Shown in pieces: positions 43,005-51,648 of a DNA stretch of 64,000 nt. Origin of the DNA: a virus. The DNA lies in the IMG/VR virus record IMGVR_UViG_3300047560_002412, positions 62,001 to 126,000 of that record; one strand, 5' to 3'. A program made the position numbers and the translations under genes. The notes beneath the pieces were generated by a model that saw only the letters and a list, made by a program, of their open reading frames with translations, searched no databases and was not told the DNA's origin. Each line of letters begins with the position of its first letter. Within the stretch, counting starts at the first letter, position 1.

Positions 43005-43742
43005 ATGACAAAACAAACAATAAATGTAGGAGCAAATGCTAATGATCGCAAAGGAGATAGTCTCCGAACTGCCTTTCAAAAGGTAAATGCAAATTTCACA
43101 GAGCTATTTAACAGCAGTGGATTTACTGGAACCACTGATAGATTAGTTAACGGAGATTCTGAAGCAGTATTAAGTTCTTCCGGAATCCTGACACTTCCTT
43201 TTAACAATTATTTAGAAACAATTGATATCAATTTACAAATAGGTTCGCAAGGTGTTGTTACTATTCGTAGTGATGCCGCAAGCAATCTTACTACAAAATC
43301 TTGGACATTTGATACAGACGGTAGTTTAACTTTGCCGGCTGCAGGATTTGTTAGACAAAATCATAGTTTTATTAGGGCAACAACTGCATCAGCTCCAGCT
43401 GCAACAGGAACGGTAGTATGGTCAGCTAATCAAGATTGGACTTCTGCTATCAAGCTAACTATACAAGTAGAAGGCAATGTAACTGGAGATGCTACAGGTT
43501 GGCACGTACAGACTTGCGAAGCTACCATTGCTTCAAGAGGATATGCTAACGGCACTTACGGTTACGGAGATCCAGAAATGTCAGTTTATGGAATAATTTA
43601 TACCAGCCCATCGCCGCTGGCAACTTTTGAAGTTCAAAGAAACCCAACCACAAGATTCGTCGAAGTACTGGCAACTGGTACAGATCTCAACAATAATATC
43701 ACCGTTTCTATACATTCATTAGAAATTGGTACAGCAGATTAA
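43005..43742 (+). CDS. Tail-fibre protein with shared N-terminal module
   Basis: The 245-residue protein opens with the module INVGANANDRKGDSLRTAFQ...NANF (5-32), followed by a beta-rich body (WTFDTDGSLTLPAAGF, a phage fibre motif). It has a GGAGTGA ribosome binding site and lies in the adhesin operon. Specific role unknown. Confidence 0.65.
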   Translation: MTKQTINVGANANDRKGDSLRTAFQKVNANFTELFNSSGFTGTTDRLVNGDSEAVLSSSGILTLPFNNYLETIDINLQIGSQGVVTIRSDAASNLTTKSWTFDTDGSLTLPAAGFVRQNHSFIRATTASAPAATGTVVWSANQDWTSAIKLTIQVEGNVTGDATGWHVQTCEATIASRGYANGTYGYGDPEMSVYGIIYTSPSPLATFEVQRNPTTRFVEVLATGTDLNNNITVSIHSLEIGTAD

Positions 43743-43757
43743 TAAGGAAGAGCGACT

Positions 43758-46700
43758 ATGGCAATTAAACCATTTGAAATACAAAGTTCAACACTAACAA
43801 TTGGCGGTGTTGATTTACAAGCAGGTAACACCAGTGTTGTTATTCCTGGCGTTACACAAGCAACAAACTACAAAGTAGAAGACGTTAATGATACCGGTGA
43901 TCAAACATTAACATTTGAAAGTCCTCCGTTAATCATCGACTATGCTAGATGGCAGACTTTCCAACAATACGGCAATGCTAATGGCAATACATTTGCCGAG
44001 TTTATGGCACAATTGGACGACGACGGATACATTGACGAAATCGCTGTAGATAGTGCTGGCTCGTATAGTCCTACATTAGTTGAAATGAACGAAGGCAATG
44101 ACATGTTCATTTACTCTGCTAGTGCAGTAGATCCTTTTAATCCATTTGTTGACTCAGACTGGACACAGATTCCATTCCGTCCTAAGATGCGAGCCGGCGA
44201 AGTTGAAACTATCGGCGGCGGTGGCAGTACTGGTAACATTACATTTGACGGTAATACTATTAGTTCTCAAGAAGGATATCCTACATTAGTCAATGCTGAA
44301 GGTAGCGATGGTGGTGTTGAGATTGACTACGATAGCGAAACGGTCAGTCATGCTATGTGGTTAAATGGCGAAGACGGCCTACAAATCCAAATCAATAGAC
44401 ATTTAGAAGAAGGCCAATCTAACTGGCATTTTAGCACAGACGGTGCTTTAACATTCCCAGATGGCACAAAACAAACTACAGCCTACACTGGACAAAGTGG
44501 TGGTAGTACTTCAACATTATATGTTGCTGTTAACTCTGATGGCAGATCATTTACTTCCTCTGACGGCATATCTTGGACAGAATATACAACTAATATGCTT
44601 GGAGTGGGCAGAGTTGCTGTTGGCCCTAATATGATTGTATATACTGCAAATGCTGTTGATGTTAGTAATGGTGATGGAGGTGCTTTATGGTACGCATCAA
44701 CTGATACTCCTGGAACGGTAACTGAAGTTACTGGGTTTAGCGGTTTTAGTTTTGAGCAAGTAAAATATTTTGCCAGCATTGAAAAATTTGTAGCGGTGGG
44801 TAGTAACACTGATAACCTACCAGTTATTCTATATAGTTCTAACGGAACAAGTTGGATACAGGTAGATCTCGATAGCGGGTTCCTTGCCGCATTTGATAAT
44901 GGTGCTGGATTCCAAGGTAACGCACAATTCTATGACATTGAAACTAACGGCGTTGGATTCTTACTAACTACTAGCAATAACAACCTAGGTGCTTTCTACA
45001 CCACAGATATTACAACGCCAATGGGGCAAAACTCTTGGATTGATTTCAGCGGTTTAGGATTAGAATACCCATTTACTAGAATAGCCTACGCTGCCGCTGG
45101 AGAGTTTACCGGCTGGCACATAATGCAGAATAACGGCCCTGATAGCGATGCTTGGTACTATAATAACAACATAGATCCAACATACGGTGGGTTTAGTCAA
45201 TTTGCCATCGGCGATATAGGTAGCGCATTTGCCGCGGAAGTAAACTACGAACCAGATGTATCAGAAGTTGTGTTTGGTGCTTACAACGACATCACAACAA
45301 TTATGATTGCTACTACTAACGGACAGATACTATATTGGCCTGCTATCCCAGACGGTCCGTGGGTCAGCATTCCTAAACCATACACCGCAACAGATTTTAG
45401 CATTAACCAATCAAGTACTGCGGCAATTACATTTGGTAACTATAGCGCCAACACTAATGAAAAGATTGTGCTGTCTAATTGTACTCCGTCAGACTACAAC
45501 GGAACATACTATGTTGGCAGCGGAAATATGTTATATACAGATTCTGGTGTGTCTTCAGCGTTTGATTCTTCTGGCCTTGGAGCTTTTATATCAGGTACAC
45601 TAACATTCAGTCATGGACAATACATCGACGCACTACACTACTCAGGCGGTAAGTTTTATGCTGGCAACGATGATGAAGAAATGTTTGTGTCTACTAACGG
45701 TGGCGCAACTTGGATATTAGCAGATACATTTACTGGTAGTCCAGGCGAACCAGACTATATGAATGATATTGATTCATATGTGACAACAACTAGTGGTAGT
45801 AGTCTTACTAACGGTGCTTATTCGTTCACTCTAAACAGCGATGGCACTATTACTTTACCAACCATAGGGATGACTTCTTATGAACCCGGTTACACTATCA
45901 ATGGACCAACATTCCAAATGGGTAATGATCCAACGGTCGGTGAAACTATTATCACAGGACCGGCACCTAATAGTAACAATCCAAGTGCCAGACGATTAAT
46001 CATCCAAGGACAACGAGGGTTTGGCGGTTGGGGAGATTCTGCTGTCGGTGAAGGTGGTGACATTTATCTATGGGCCGGTACTGGCGGTGAAAACGGCAAT
46101 GGCAACGTTGGCTCAGGCGGTGACATTAAAATCCGTGGCGGTGTTGGACAAGCAGGTACAGAAGGCGGCGCATGGACAGAAGGCGGATATGTAAAGATTG
46201 AAGGCGGTGATGTCCAGTGGGGTTACGGTACAGGCGGATTTGTTGAAATCAACGCAGGTAGTACTAGCCAAGGTCTCGGCGGCCTAGGTGATGGCGGTGA
46301 TGTAACTATTCGTGCTGGACTAGGTTCTGTTAACAACGGCGAAGTACACATTTATACCAGCAGTAATGGCAATACCTATGATAACGAATGGGTGTTTAAG
46401 AATGACGGTTCCCTACAATTACCAAGTGGTACTCCGCTTAATGCTGATTTAAACGGCTACGGTAACGATCCAGGTACAGGATTCAAATATACTTTCACAG
46501 CAGACTTTTATGGTCTTCAAAGTAACGGAATGGGAACAATCACCGGAGTAGTGTTATCAGATGGATTTATAAGCACAATAGTAGCGGGTTGTATCATAAC
46601 TTTCCGTAACGGTGAAACTAGAATAATCAACGGCGGCACTACTGATGGACAAGATACCGGAGCCGCATTATACACCTGGGACGGTGCCGAAGTTGTTAGT

Positions 46701-49328
46701 GAATGGACTAACCCAGCGTTTCCAATAACTATTGAGTCTGGCGATTATGTTCCTTCAACTAAGAAAACTGCCAAAATTAATCCTGATACCGACTATGTAA
46801 GCCTTGGCCAGTATATGGAAATTTATACAGGCGGTGCTCCTAGCACAATGGATGACTTAGGTCATATCCATATGAAAGGACACACAGGTAATGTTGAACT
46901 ATTCTTAGGTACTGATGATAACTTTGTCAGCAGTAAAGAAGCAGGTACAACACCTGGTCATGTTTCAATGCGTTCAGAAACAGAAATTAAAGTTATTGAA
47001 ACTGCGCTTCGCACTACACGCAACGGTAGTACATTTGTCAGCGATTATGGTGACAACTATAACTATCTTTGGGCCTTAGACAACTATAACGACATTAGTC
47101 ATAACTGCGTAACAACAGATCCTGACGGAAATTATTATATTGGCGGCGAACATCATACTACTGCTGACGCAATGATTAGCAAGTTTAGCAAAGATGGCGA
47201 ACTTATCTGGAGTAAACTTGTTGGATCAGATGCTTGGAATGCTAATGCTATTGCCTACAATCCAGCCCTAGGTCAAGTTGGAGTTGCTTGTACTGCTAAT
47301 CCAGATAGAAGTCACGAATATATTAAATTAGTTACATTTACTAGTGATGGTCAAGAAGTTAGTACACGAGATTTTTACGATGTAGATAACAGCATTTATG
47401 CTACCGATATGGCTTCACACCCAACATTGGGTTGGATCGTATCTGCTAATTCATATGGTGAGGAAGTTGTAAAAGCAGGCTTAACACCACAAACAGGTTC
47501 GGGTGTCGGCTTGTTGATACTTGATGCGTCAGCAACTACAATTCTTGGAGATTTAATGAGTGCTCCAGATACTAGTTGGAAGATATCGGGCACAAACATC
47601 ATGGGCAAGCAAACGCTTGGTAGTGCTATTGGCGCATTTACAAATATATCTTTAGTAAATGACACCGTGGCTAATCCTGCGGCCGGCGGTGCTGTTATTA
47701 CCGTACGCATTGATTATAAGAATGGTGTGTATTATGACATTAGTGAAGTAACAGCCGTTGGTTCTAACTATACCGCCGGCGACACACTAAGAGTAACTGG
47801 CAATTTGTTAGGTGGTACGACTCCAACTAACGACGTGGTCTTTACTATAACAGAAAACGGCTCAGGTGGGTTGCAGGGTGGTACTGCCGCAGGCACTCCA
47901 AGTCTTTCAACTATTCGATTAGATATGACCGCTATTGGATTCACCACTGAAGACTTTAGTACAGGTACTTACAGCATCCATAGACAAGTGAGCCAGCGTC
48001 CAGTTGTGCTAACGTCTACTTGGAGAAAGTTCCTTGATTTAGAAGACGGTGATGCTTATACCGAAGGTTGGTCAACTACCGTGTATGTTGACAGCGCAAA
48101 TAATGTATTTGTTGGCGGAGCGATGAATTCATCAATTAACGGTGGCAGTGGATGCGGATATGTTTGGAAGTTGAATTCATCAGGTGTTACACAATGGGTT
48201 TCAGGATTGGCAAGTTCGTTCAATGTTACTAGTATTGCTACTGACTCGTATGGAGCTGTTTATGCATCAACCGCAAACTATTATGGTGGCGGAAATGAAA
48301 TATATAAACTTGACAACCAAGGAGCATACAGCCTTTATAGATACGCTAACGGCCCGTACGGTGCTTGGAGTGCCCATTTAGATATTGCCCGCGATGAAAC
48401 CGGTGACGAATATCTTTATGTTGGACTTAGCGGTTTTTATGCTATGTTTAGCAATACAGACGGGTTTGCTGTACAAAAATTTGACCTTGGCCTGACACCG
48501 GTCTGGGCTAGATATATGGAAATGTCTAATGGTCAAGGGATGTGGGTAGACTATGCTAACAATTTCCAACACTTTGCTTTAACATCTACACAGGCCGCTA
48601 TAGTAGGTTATAGTGATATATTAGGCACTGACTACGATAATGGTATGATAAGTTCGTTATGTATCACCAACGATTTTGTAGCAGATACAGAAGGCACTAG
48701 TGGCATAATAACTAAGACGGTAGATCTAGCTTGGTCATTTGATTCTGCACCTACAATCACTGACCTAATAGCATTAGGTGTAGAAGGCTTAGATAGTAGT
48801 GCTGAATATGAAGCCAATCCAGCTACACTTACATGGTACAACCATAGATTCCAATGTAGAATTATAAATGGTAACTATGAAGTTAAAGGTATTGTTGGTG
48901 TTGACAACATCAAGTTTATCAACGGTGACAACTTAGACCATAACCCAAGCGACATTCCAGAAAGTACACAGAATGTACAGCTCAATTGGGAAATTACCTT
49001 AACTCCTGGAGATCGTGGCAAGTTCATTAAGAACCAACACGCACCGGGTGTAGGTTGGGTACAAAATTTAACAATCAATGTACCTAAGTCAGATGCAGAG
49101 TTTCCTGTAGGTAGTATCATTACATTGTTGAATCTTGATACTTCAGATGGTTACAGAATATATGTACAACCTGTAGATTGGGGTCAATCATCGGCAGCTC
49201 GTATTTGGGCAACAGGATATCTTAACCCAAGCATTTGGAGTTTTGGTGGTATGCAAACTGCTACCCTAATGAAGATAAGTCCGGACGATTGGTTGTTGAC
49301 TGCTAATAATATTAGTAACGAGGATTAA
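43758..49328 (+). CDS. Giant adhesin with beta-propeller-like repeats, 1856 aa
   Basis: After a short N-terminal region, the fibre motif LTFPDGTKQTTAY occurs near residue 233. A BNR-like repeat region follows (FTSSDGISWTEY, FVSTNGGATWIL, 250-680). A very Gly-rich part with GGxGG-type repeats comes next (about 750-870, e.g. GEGGDIYLWAGTGGENGNGN). A second propeller-like section is at about 1095-1240 and 1415-1610 (TTDPDGNYYIGGEHHTTADAM, SVYVDSANNVFVGGA type). The C-terminus (1700-1856) is a beta domain. Propellers and Gly-rich helices fit sugar-binding phage adhesins. Function in attachment is inferred. Confidence 0.7.
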   Translation: MAIKPFEIQSSTLTIGGVDLQAGNTSVVIPGVTQATNYKVEDVNDTGDQTLTFESPPLIIDYARWQTFQQYGNANGNTFAEFMAQLDDDGYIDEIAVDSAGSYSPTLVEMNEGNDMFIYSASAVDPFNPFVDSDWTQIPFRPKMRAGEVETIGGGGSTGNITFDGNTISSQEGYPTLVNAEGSDGGVEIDYDSETVSHAMWLNGEDGLQIQINRHLEEGQSNWHFSTDGALTFPDGTKQTTAYTGQSGGSTSTLYVAVNSDGRSFTSSDGISWTEYTTNMLGVGRVAVGPNMIVYTANAVDVSNGDGGALWYASTDTPGTVTEVTGFSGFSFEQVKYFASIEKFVAVGSNTDNLPVILYSSNGTSWIQVDLDSGFLAAFDNGAGFQGNAQFYDIETNGVGFLLTTSNNNLGAFYTTDITTPMGQNSWIDFSGLGLEYPFTRIAYAAAGEFTGWHIMQNNGPDSDAWYYNNNIDPTYGGFSQFAIGDIGSAFAAEVNYEPDVSEVVFGAYNDITTIMIATTNGQILYWPAIPDGPWVSIPKPYTATDFSINQSSTAAITFGNYSANTNEKIVLSNCTPSDYNGTYYVGSGNMLYTDSGVSSAFDSSGLGAFISGTLTFSHGQYIDALHYSGGKFYAGNDDEEMFVSTNGGATWILADTFTGSPGEPDYMNDIDSYVTTTSGSSLTNGAYSFTLNSDGTITLPTIGMTSYEPGYTINGPTFQMGNDPTVGETIITGPAPNSNNPSARRLIIQGQRGFGGWGDSAVGEGGDIYLWAGTGGENGNGNVGSGGDIKIRGGVGQAGTEGGAWTEGGYVKIEGGDVQWGYGTGGFVEINAGSTSQGLGGLGDGGDVTIRAGLGSVNNGEVHIYTSSNGNTYDNEWVFKNDGSLQLPSGTPLNADLNGYGNDPGTGFKYTFTADFYGLQSNGMGTITGVVLSDGFISTIVAGCIITFRNGETRIINGGTTDGQDTGAALYTWDGAEVVSEWTNPAFPITIESGDYVPSTKKTAKINPDTDYVSLGQYMEIYTGGAPSTMDDLGHIHMKGHTGNVELFLGTDDNFVSSKEAGTTPGHVSMRSETEIKVIETALRTTRNGSTFVSDYGDNYNYLWALDNYNDISHNCVTTDPDGNYYIGGEHHTTADAMISKFSKDGELIWSKLVGSDAWNANAIAYNPALGQVGVACTANPDRSHEYIKLVTFTSDGQEVSTRDFYDVDNSIYATDMASHPTLGWIVSANSYGEEVVKAGLTPQTGSGVGLLILDASATTILGDLMSAPDTSWKISGTNIMGKQTLGSAIGAFTNISLVNDTVANPAAGGAVITVRIDYKNGVYYDISEVTAVGSNYTAGDTLRVTGNLLGGTTPTNDVVFTITENGSGGLQGGTAAGTPSLSTIRLDMTAIGFTTEDFSTGTYSIHRQVSQRPVVLTSTWRKFLDLEDGDAYTEGWSTTVYVDSANNVFVGGAMNSSINGGSGCGYVWKLNSSGVTQWVSGLASSFNVTSIATDSYGAVYASTANYYGGGNEIYKLDNQGAYSLYRYANGPYGAWSAHLDIARDETGDEYLYVGLSGFYAMFSNTDGFAVQKFDLGLTPVWARYMEMSNGQGMWVDYANNFQHFALTSTQAAIVGYSDILGTDYDNGMISSLCITNDFVADTEGTSGIITKTVDLAWSFDSAPTITDLIALGVEGLDSSAEYEANPATLTWYNHRFQCRIINGNYEVKGIVGVDNIKFINGDNLDHNPSDIPESTQNVQLNWEITLTPGDRGKFIKNQHAPGVGWVQNLTINVPKSDAEFPVGSIITLLNLDTSDGYRIYVQPVDWGQSSAARIWATGYLNPSIWSFGGMQTATLMKISPDDWLLTANNISNED

Positions 49329-49329
49329 T

Positions 49330-49989
49330 ATGCCAGTAACACAAATATTAGCAGCCGCGGGACACGCATTAGGAGGCCCTGCCGGATCATATGTATGGAA
49401 TGGCACTCCTAGTACACACCTGTATGCCGGAGGGATAACTCCATCATTAATATCTCGCACCTTTCCCGACACTAGTAGAAGTAATGTATTAAACTTTACT
49501 GGTGGCGGTTGGGTTGAATCGGATATTTTAGGAACGGTTGATGAATATTATTTAGATTTTTGGTTCTGGCCAACAGCCGCAAATGTTGCTATATTTTCTG
49601 AAACCGATGTTGGCGGAGCAGAAGCCAACGGATACCATTACAATATGATTGAAATAAGATCTGACGGTAAGATAAATGCAGGAACTTGGACCGGCACTAT
49701 AACTTATGTTACTTCAAATAACCCAGTTACACTTAACGCTTGGAATCACATATATTTCTATTACAGCGCAAATTCTATTCGTTTAGAATTAAACGGTAGC
49801 AGTGATCAGGTAAATCAAACAAGTGTAACACGCGATCATCCAACTTCTTCTTATTTTGGCGTTGGCATGAGTGACTGGACTTATATAACAACTACAAATA
49901 GGTACCAAGGCTATATGGATACTTGGTACGGTGGTACAACCGTACAAAGTTCTAGATATACTTCAACTAAAGCCAAGTACGGTTATTAA
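49330..49989 (+). CDS. LamG/concanavalin-like fibre protein
   Basis: The 219-residue protein is a jelly-roll lectin-like domain: WVESDILGTVDEYYLDFWFW (about 57-76), TLNAWNHIYFYYSANSIRLELNG (about 136-158) and GYMDTWYGG, the classic LamG_3 pattern. It is probably a carbohydrate-binding tip or decoration. It is the last plus-strand gene before the terminator in the overlapping convergent gene. Confidence 0.7.
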   Translation: MPVTQILAAAGHALGGPAGSYVWNGTPSTHLYAGGITPSLISRTFPDTSRSNVLNFTGGGWVESDILGTVDEYYLDFWFWPTAANVAIFSETDVGGAEANGYHYNMIEIRSDGKINAGTWTGTITYVTSNNPVTLNAWNHIYFYYSANSIRLELNGSSDQVNQTSVTRDHPTSSYFGVGMSDWTYITTTNRYQGYMDTWYGGTTVQSSRYTSTKAKYGY

Positions 49990-50585
49990 CGGATACCTTG
50001 TTCTTTAAGTTTAACACAAGTATCGCACCGTCCGCAAGGTGCGATATTTTTTTCACTATAGATAGGCACACGACACGACCAAAACATATTACGCAGACTT
50101 TCTGGTAGCATGTCGTAGATCTCACGTTTAGTCAAGTTAAGCACCGGATAAATCTTTTCTACAGGTGTAAATGCCGCTAGTATTTTATTAGCACGAACTC
50201 TACGTTCTTCAAGTGCTAGATTGCCATCGTTGGCCTGCATACCCATAGCAACTTTTTCTATACCGGGATTTACACTTGCTATATAGCCCGCAAAAAAATT
50301 CATACTATCCGAGTCAAACATAAAATATTTGCCATAGGGTTGATTTCCTATTTCGCTTTCACTATAAGTAAAATTAAATCCTAAACGCTTTAACTCTTTA
50401 AGAGCAAGGTCTACAGCAATAGCTTCTGCTCTATGTCTATTTTCTACATTTTTGTTATGTACATGGTGTACGTGTACAGCATAATTTTTATATTCAGGAT
50501 CTGTTAACAACTTGTAGGTCATGCCCAGGCTGTCTAAGCCGCCTGAATACATGGATAAGATTGTGGGATTAGTTATTTGTTCCAT
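49986..50585 (-). CDS. QueC-like PP-loop enzyme, second copy
   Basis: The 199-residue protein has SGGLDS (14-19) and a C-terminal C171, then C184-x2-C187-x2-C190 (PCGRCDTCVKLKEQ), a close match to the QueC zinc site (CGxCxxCxxR/K). Length is near that of QueC (about 220). It is the better candidate of the two for 7-cyano-7-deazaguanine synthase. No queE or folE is evident in the window. The minus-strand pair with the next gene is inserted in the fibre region. Confidence 0.75.
   Translation of the reverse strand: MEQITNPTILSMYSGGLDSLGMTYKLLTDPEYKNYAVHVHHVHNKNVENRHRAEAIAVDLALKELKRLGFNFTYSESEIGNQPYGKYFMFDSDSMNFFAGYIASVNPGIEKVAMGMQANDGNLALEERRVRANKILAAFTPVEKIYPVLNLTKREIYDMLPESLRNMFWSCRVPIYSEKNIAPCGRCDTCVKLKEQGIR
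50022..50053 (+). terminator. Rho-independent terminator inside convergent gene
   Basis: ATCGCACC (50022-50029) and GGTGCGAT (50038-50045) form an 8-bp GC-rich stem with an 8-nt loop, followed by ATTTTTTT. It is positioned 33 nt after the last adhesin gene but lies within the coding end of the QueC-like gene, where the stem encodes part of the zinc-site cysteines. Confidence 0.8.
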
Positions 50586-51031
50586 ATGTAAAATGTATAA
50601 ATTTCGTTAATTGGGTGTTCTTGTGGCCGTGGAGTAAGTTCCTCAGCACGGGGGAAGTAACAGGCATACTTTGTGGGCCAGTTGGGATTTAAGAAAGCAC
50701 GGGCAACAAAAGTATCACAATTTGCTAGTACTATGGGCAACAAACGTTCTGTAAACTCTTTACCAAATGCTAATCCACCATCAATTATAATAGTGTCCCA
50801 ATGCTCGTTTAATTCAAACCAATCTTTATTTTTAATTTTAACATCTTTATATTTAGGTTCTAAATCCCAGGCTTCTGTAGCCAGAGGGAGCAACATTTTT
50901 GTACTGCCTAATAATAAAACTCTACCCGTACAATACTGCTCAAATACCTTATAATCATCATCGTTAGGGGCCGCTGGCCATTTTAATGTAGTCCAAAATT
51001 CATTATCTGCGTGTATTTTATCATCGAGCAT
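50573..51031 (-). CDS. Methyltransferase-like Rossmann protein
   Basis: The 152-residue protein from the ATG at 51031 (MLDDKIHADNEFW) has GRVLLLGSTKMLLPLA (36-51), EAWDLEPKY and DTIIIDGGLAFG (about 80-91). This is the strand-loop pattern of class I methyltransferases, though the usual G-x-G-x-G is altered. A longer frame to 51085 passes through the late promoters and is rejected. It overlaps the QueC-like gene by 13 nt. Confidence 0.55.
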   Translation of the reverse strand: MLDDKIHADNEFWTTLKWPAAPNDDDYKVFEQYCTGRVLLLGSTKMLLPLATEAWDLEPKYKDVKIKNKDWFELNEHWDTIIIDGGLAFGKEFTERLLPIVLANCDTFVARAFLNPNWPTKYACYFPRAEELTPRPQEHPINEIYTFYIWNK

Positions 51032-51039
51032 TTGAATGA

Positions 51040-51047
51040 TATTTAAC
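51040..51047 (-). promoter_or_regulatory. Late promoter motif GTTAAATA
   Basis: It ends 9 nt before the ATG at 51031 and abuts the plus-strand motif at 51048, making the tightest divergent pair in the window. Confidence 0.5.
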
Positions 51048-51055
51048 GCTAAATA
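51048..51055 (+). promoter_or_regulatory. Late promoter motif GCTAAATA
   Basis: It is 19 nt before the ATG at 51074, with AAAGAGAG between. The octamer is identical to the motif that drives the giant fibre gene at 34176. Confidence 0.6.
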
Positions 51056-51073
51056 TACTAAAGAGAGCGCATT

Positions 51074-51637
51074 ATGACTATTCAAACAATTAATATTGGC
51101 AATGTAGTAAACGACGGGTTAGGCGATGATCTACGCACGGCTTTTCAAAAGGTAAATGCTAATTTTGCTACCTTAGCCCAAGAGATAACCGTAACGGCAT
51201 CAAACGTAGGAACAACAGGGTATGGAATTTTTAAAGAGAAATCCGACTCAAACTTATCATTTAAAAAATTAGTTCCAGGAACAAAAATTTTAATTGAAGA
51301 TAATCCAGATACATTAATTATTAATTCAACACAACCGGATGCGTTTACAAGAATTGATACCGACCTCGGAAATATTGTTGCAAGTTCGGCAGGACATACA
51401 ACTAATATAACAATACAAGGTGGAGATAATATCAGGACAGCCGCTTCTGGTTCAGTTGTAACGGTTGATACGGTTTTAGATTTAAATCAAATTTTACTTA
51501 ATTTAGATTTTGGTCCTATAGGCGGGACTTTTATAAATCCTACACAGCTAGCATTAGCTGTAGCTAATATTGATTTTGGCACTATTGAAAATCCAAGTTG
51601 GTTAAACGTAGATCTAGGCGATCTAGGAAATCCTTAA
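51074..51637 (+). CDS. Virion protein with shared N-terminal module
   Basis: The 187-residue protein opens with INIGNVVNDGLGDDLRTAFQ...NANF (5-32), the module shared with the fibres at 34176 and 43005. A short beta region ends with LDFGPIGGTF...IDFGTIENPSWLNVDLGDLGNP. The repeated LDFG/IDFG phrases suggest a regular fold. It is likely a short fibre or an adaptor at the baseplate. Confidence 0.65.
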   Translation: MTIQTINIGNVVNDGLGDDLRTAFQKVNANFATLAQEITVTASNVGTTGYGIFKEKSDSNLSFKKLVPGTKILIEDNPDTLIINSTQPDAFTRIDTDLGNIVASSAGHTTNITIQGGDNIRTAASGSVVTVDTVLDLNQILLNLDFGPIGGTFINPTQLALAVANIDFGTIENPSWLNVDLGDLGNP

Positions 51638-51648
51638 GGAGTTAGCTA

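Noticed and set aside
50673-50954. Plus-strand open frame over the methyltransferase-like gene
   Set aside because: It is antisense to a well-formed Rossmann protein and has no ribosome binding site or family likeness.
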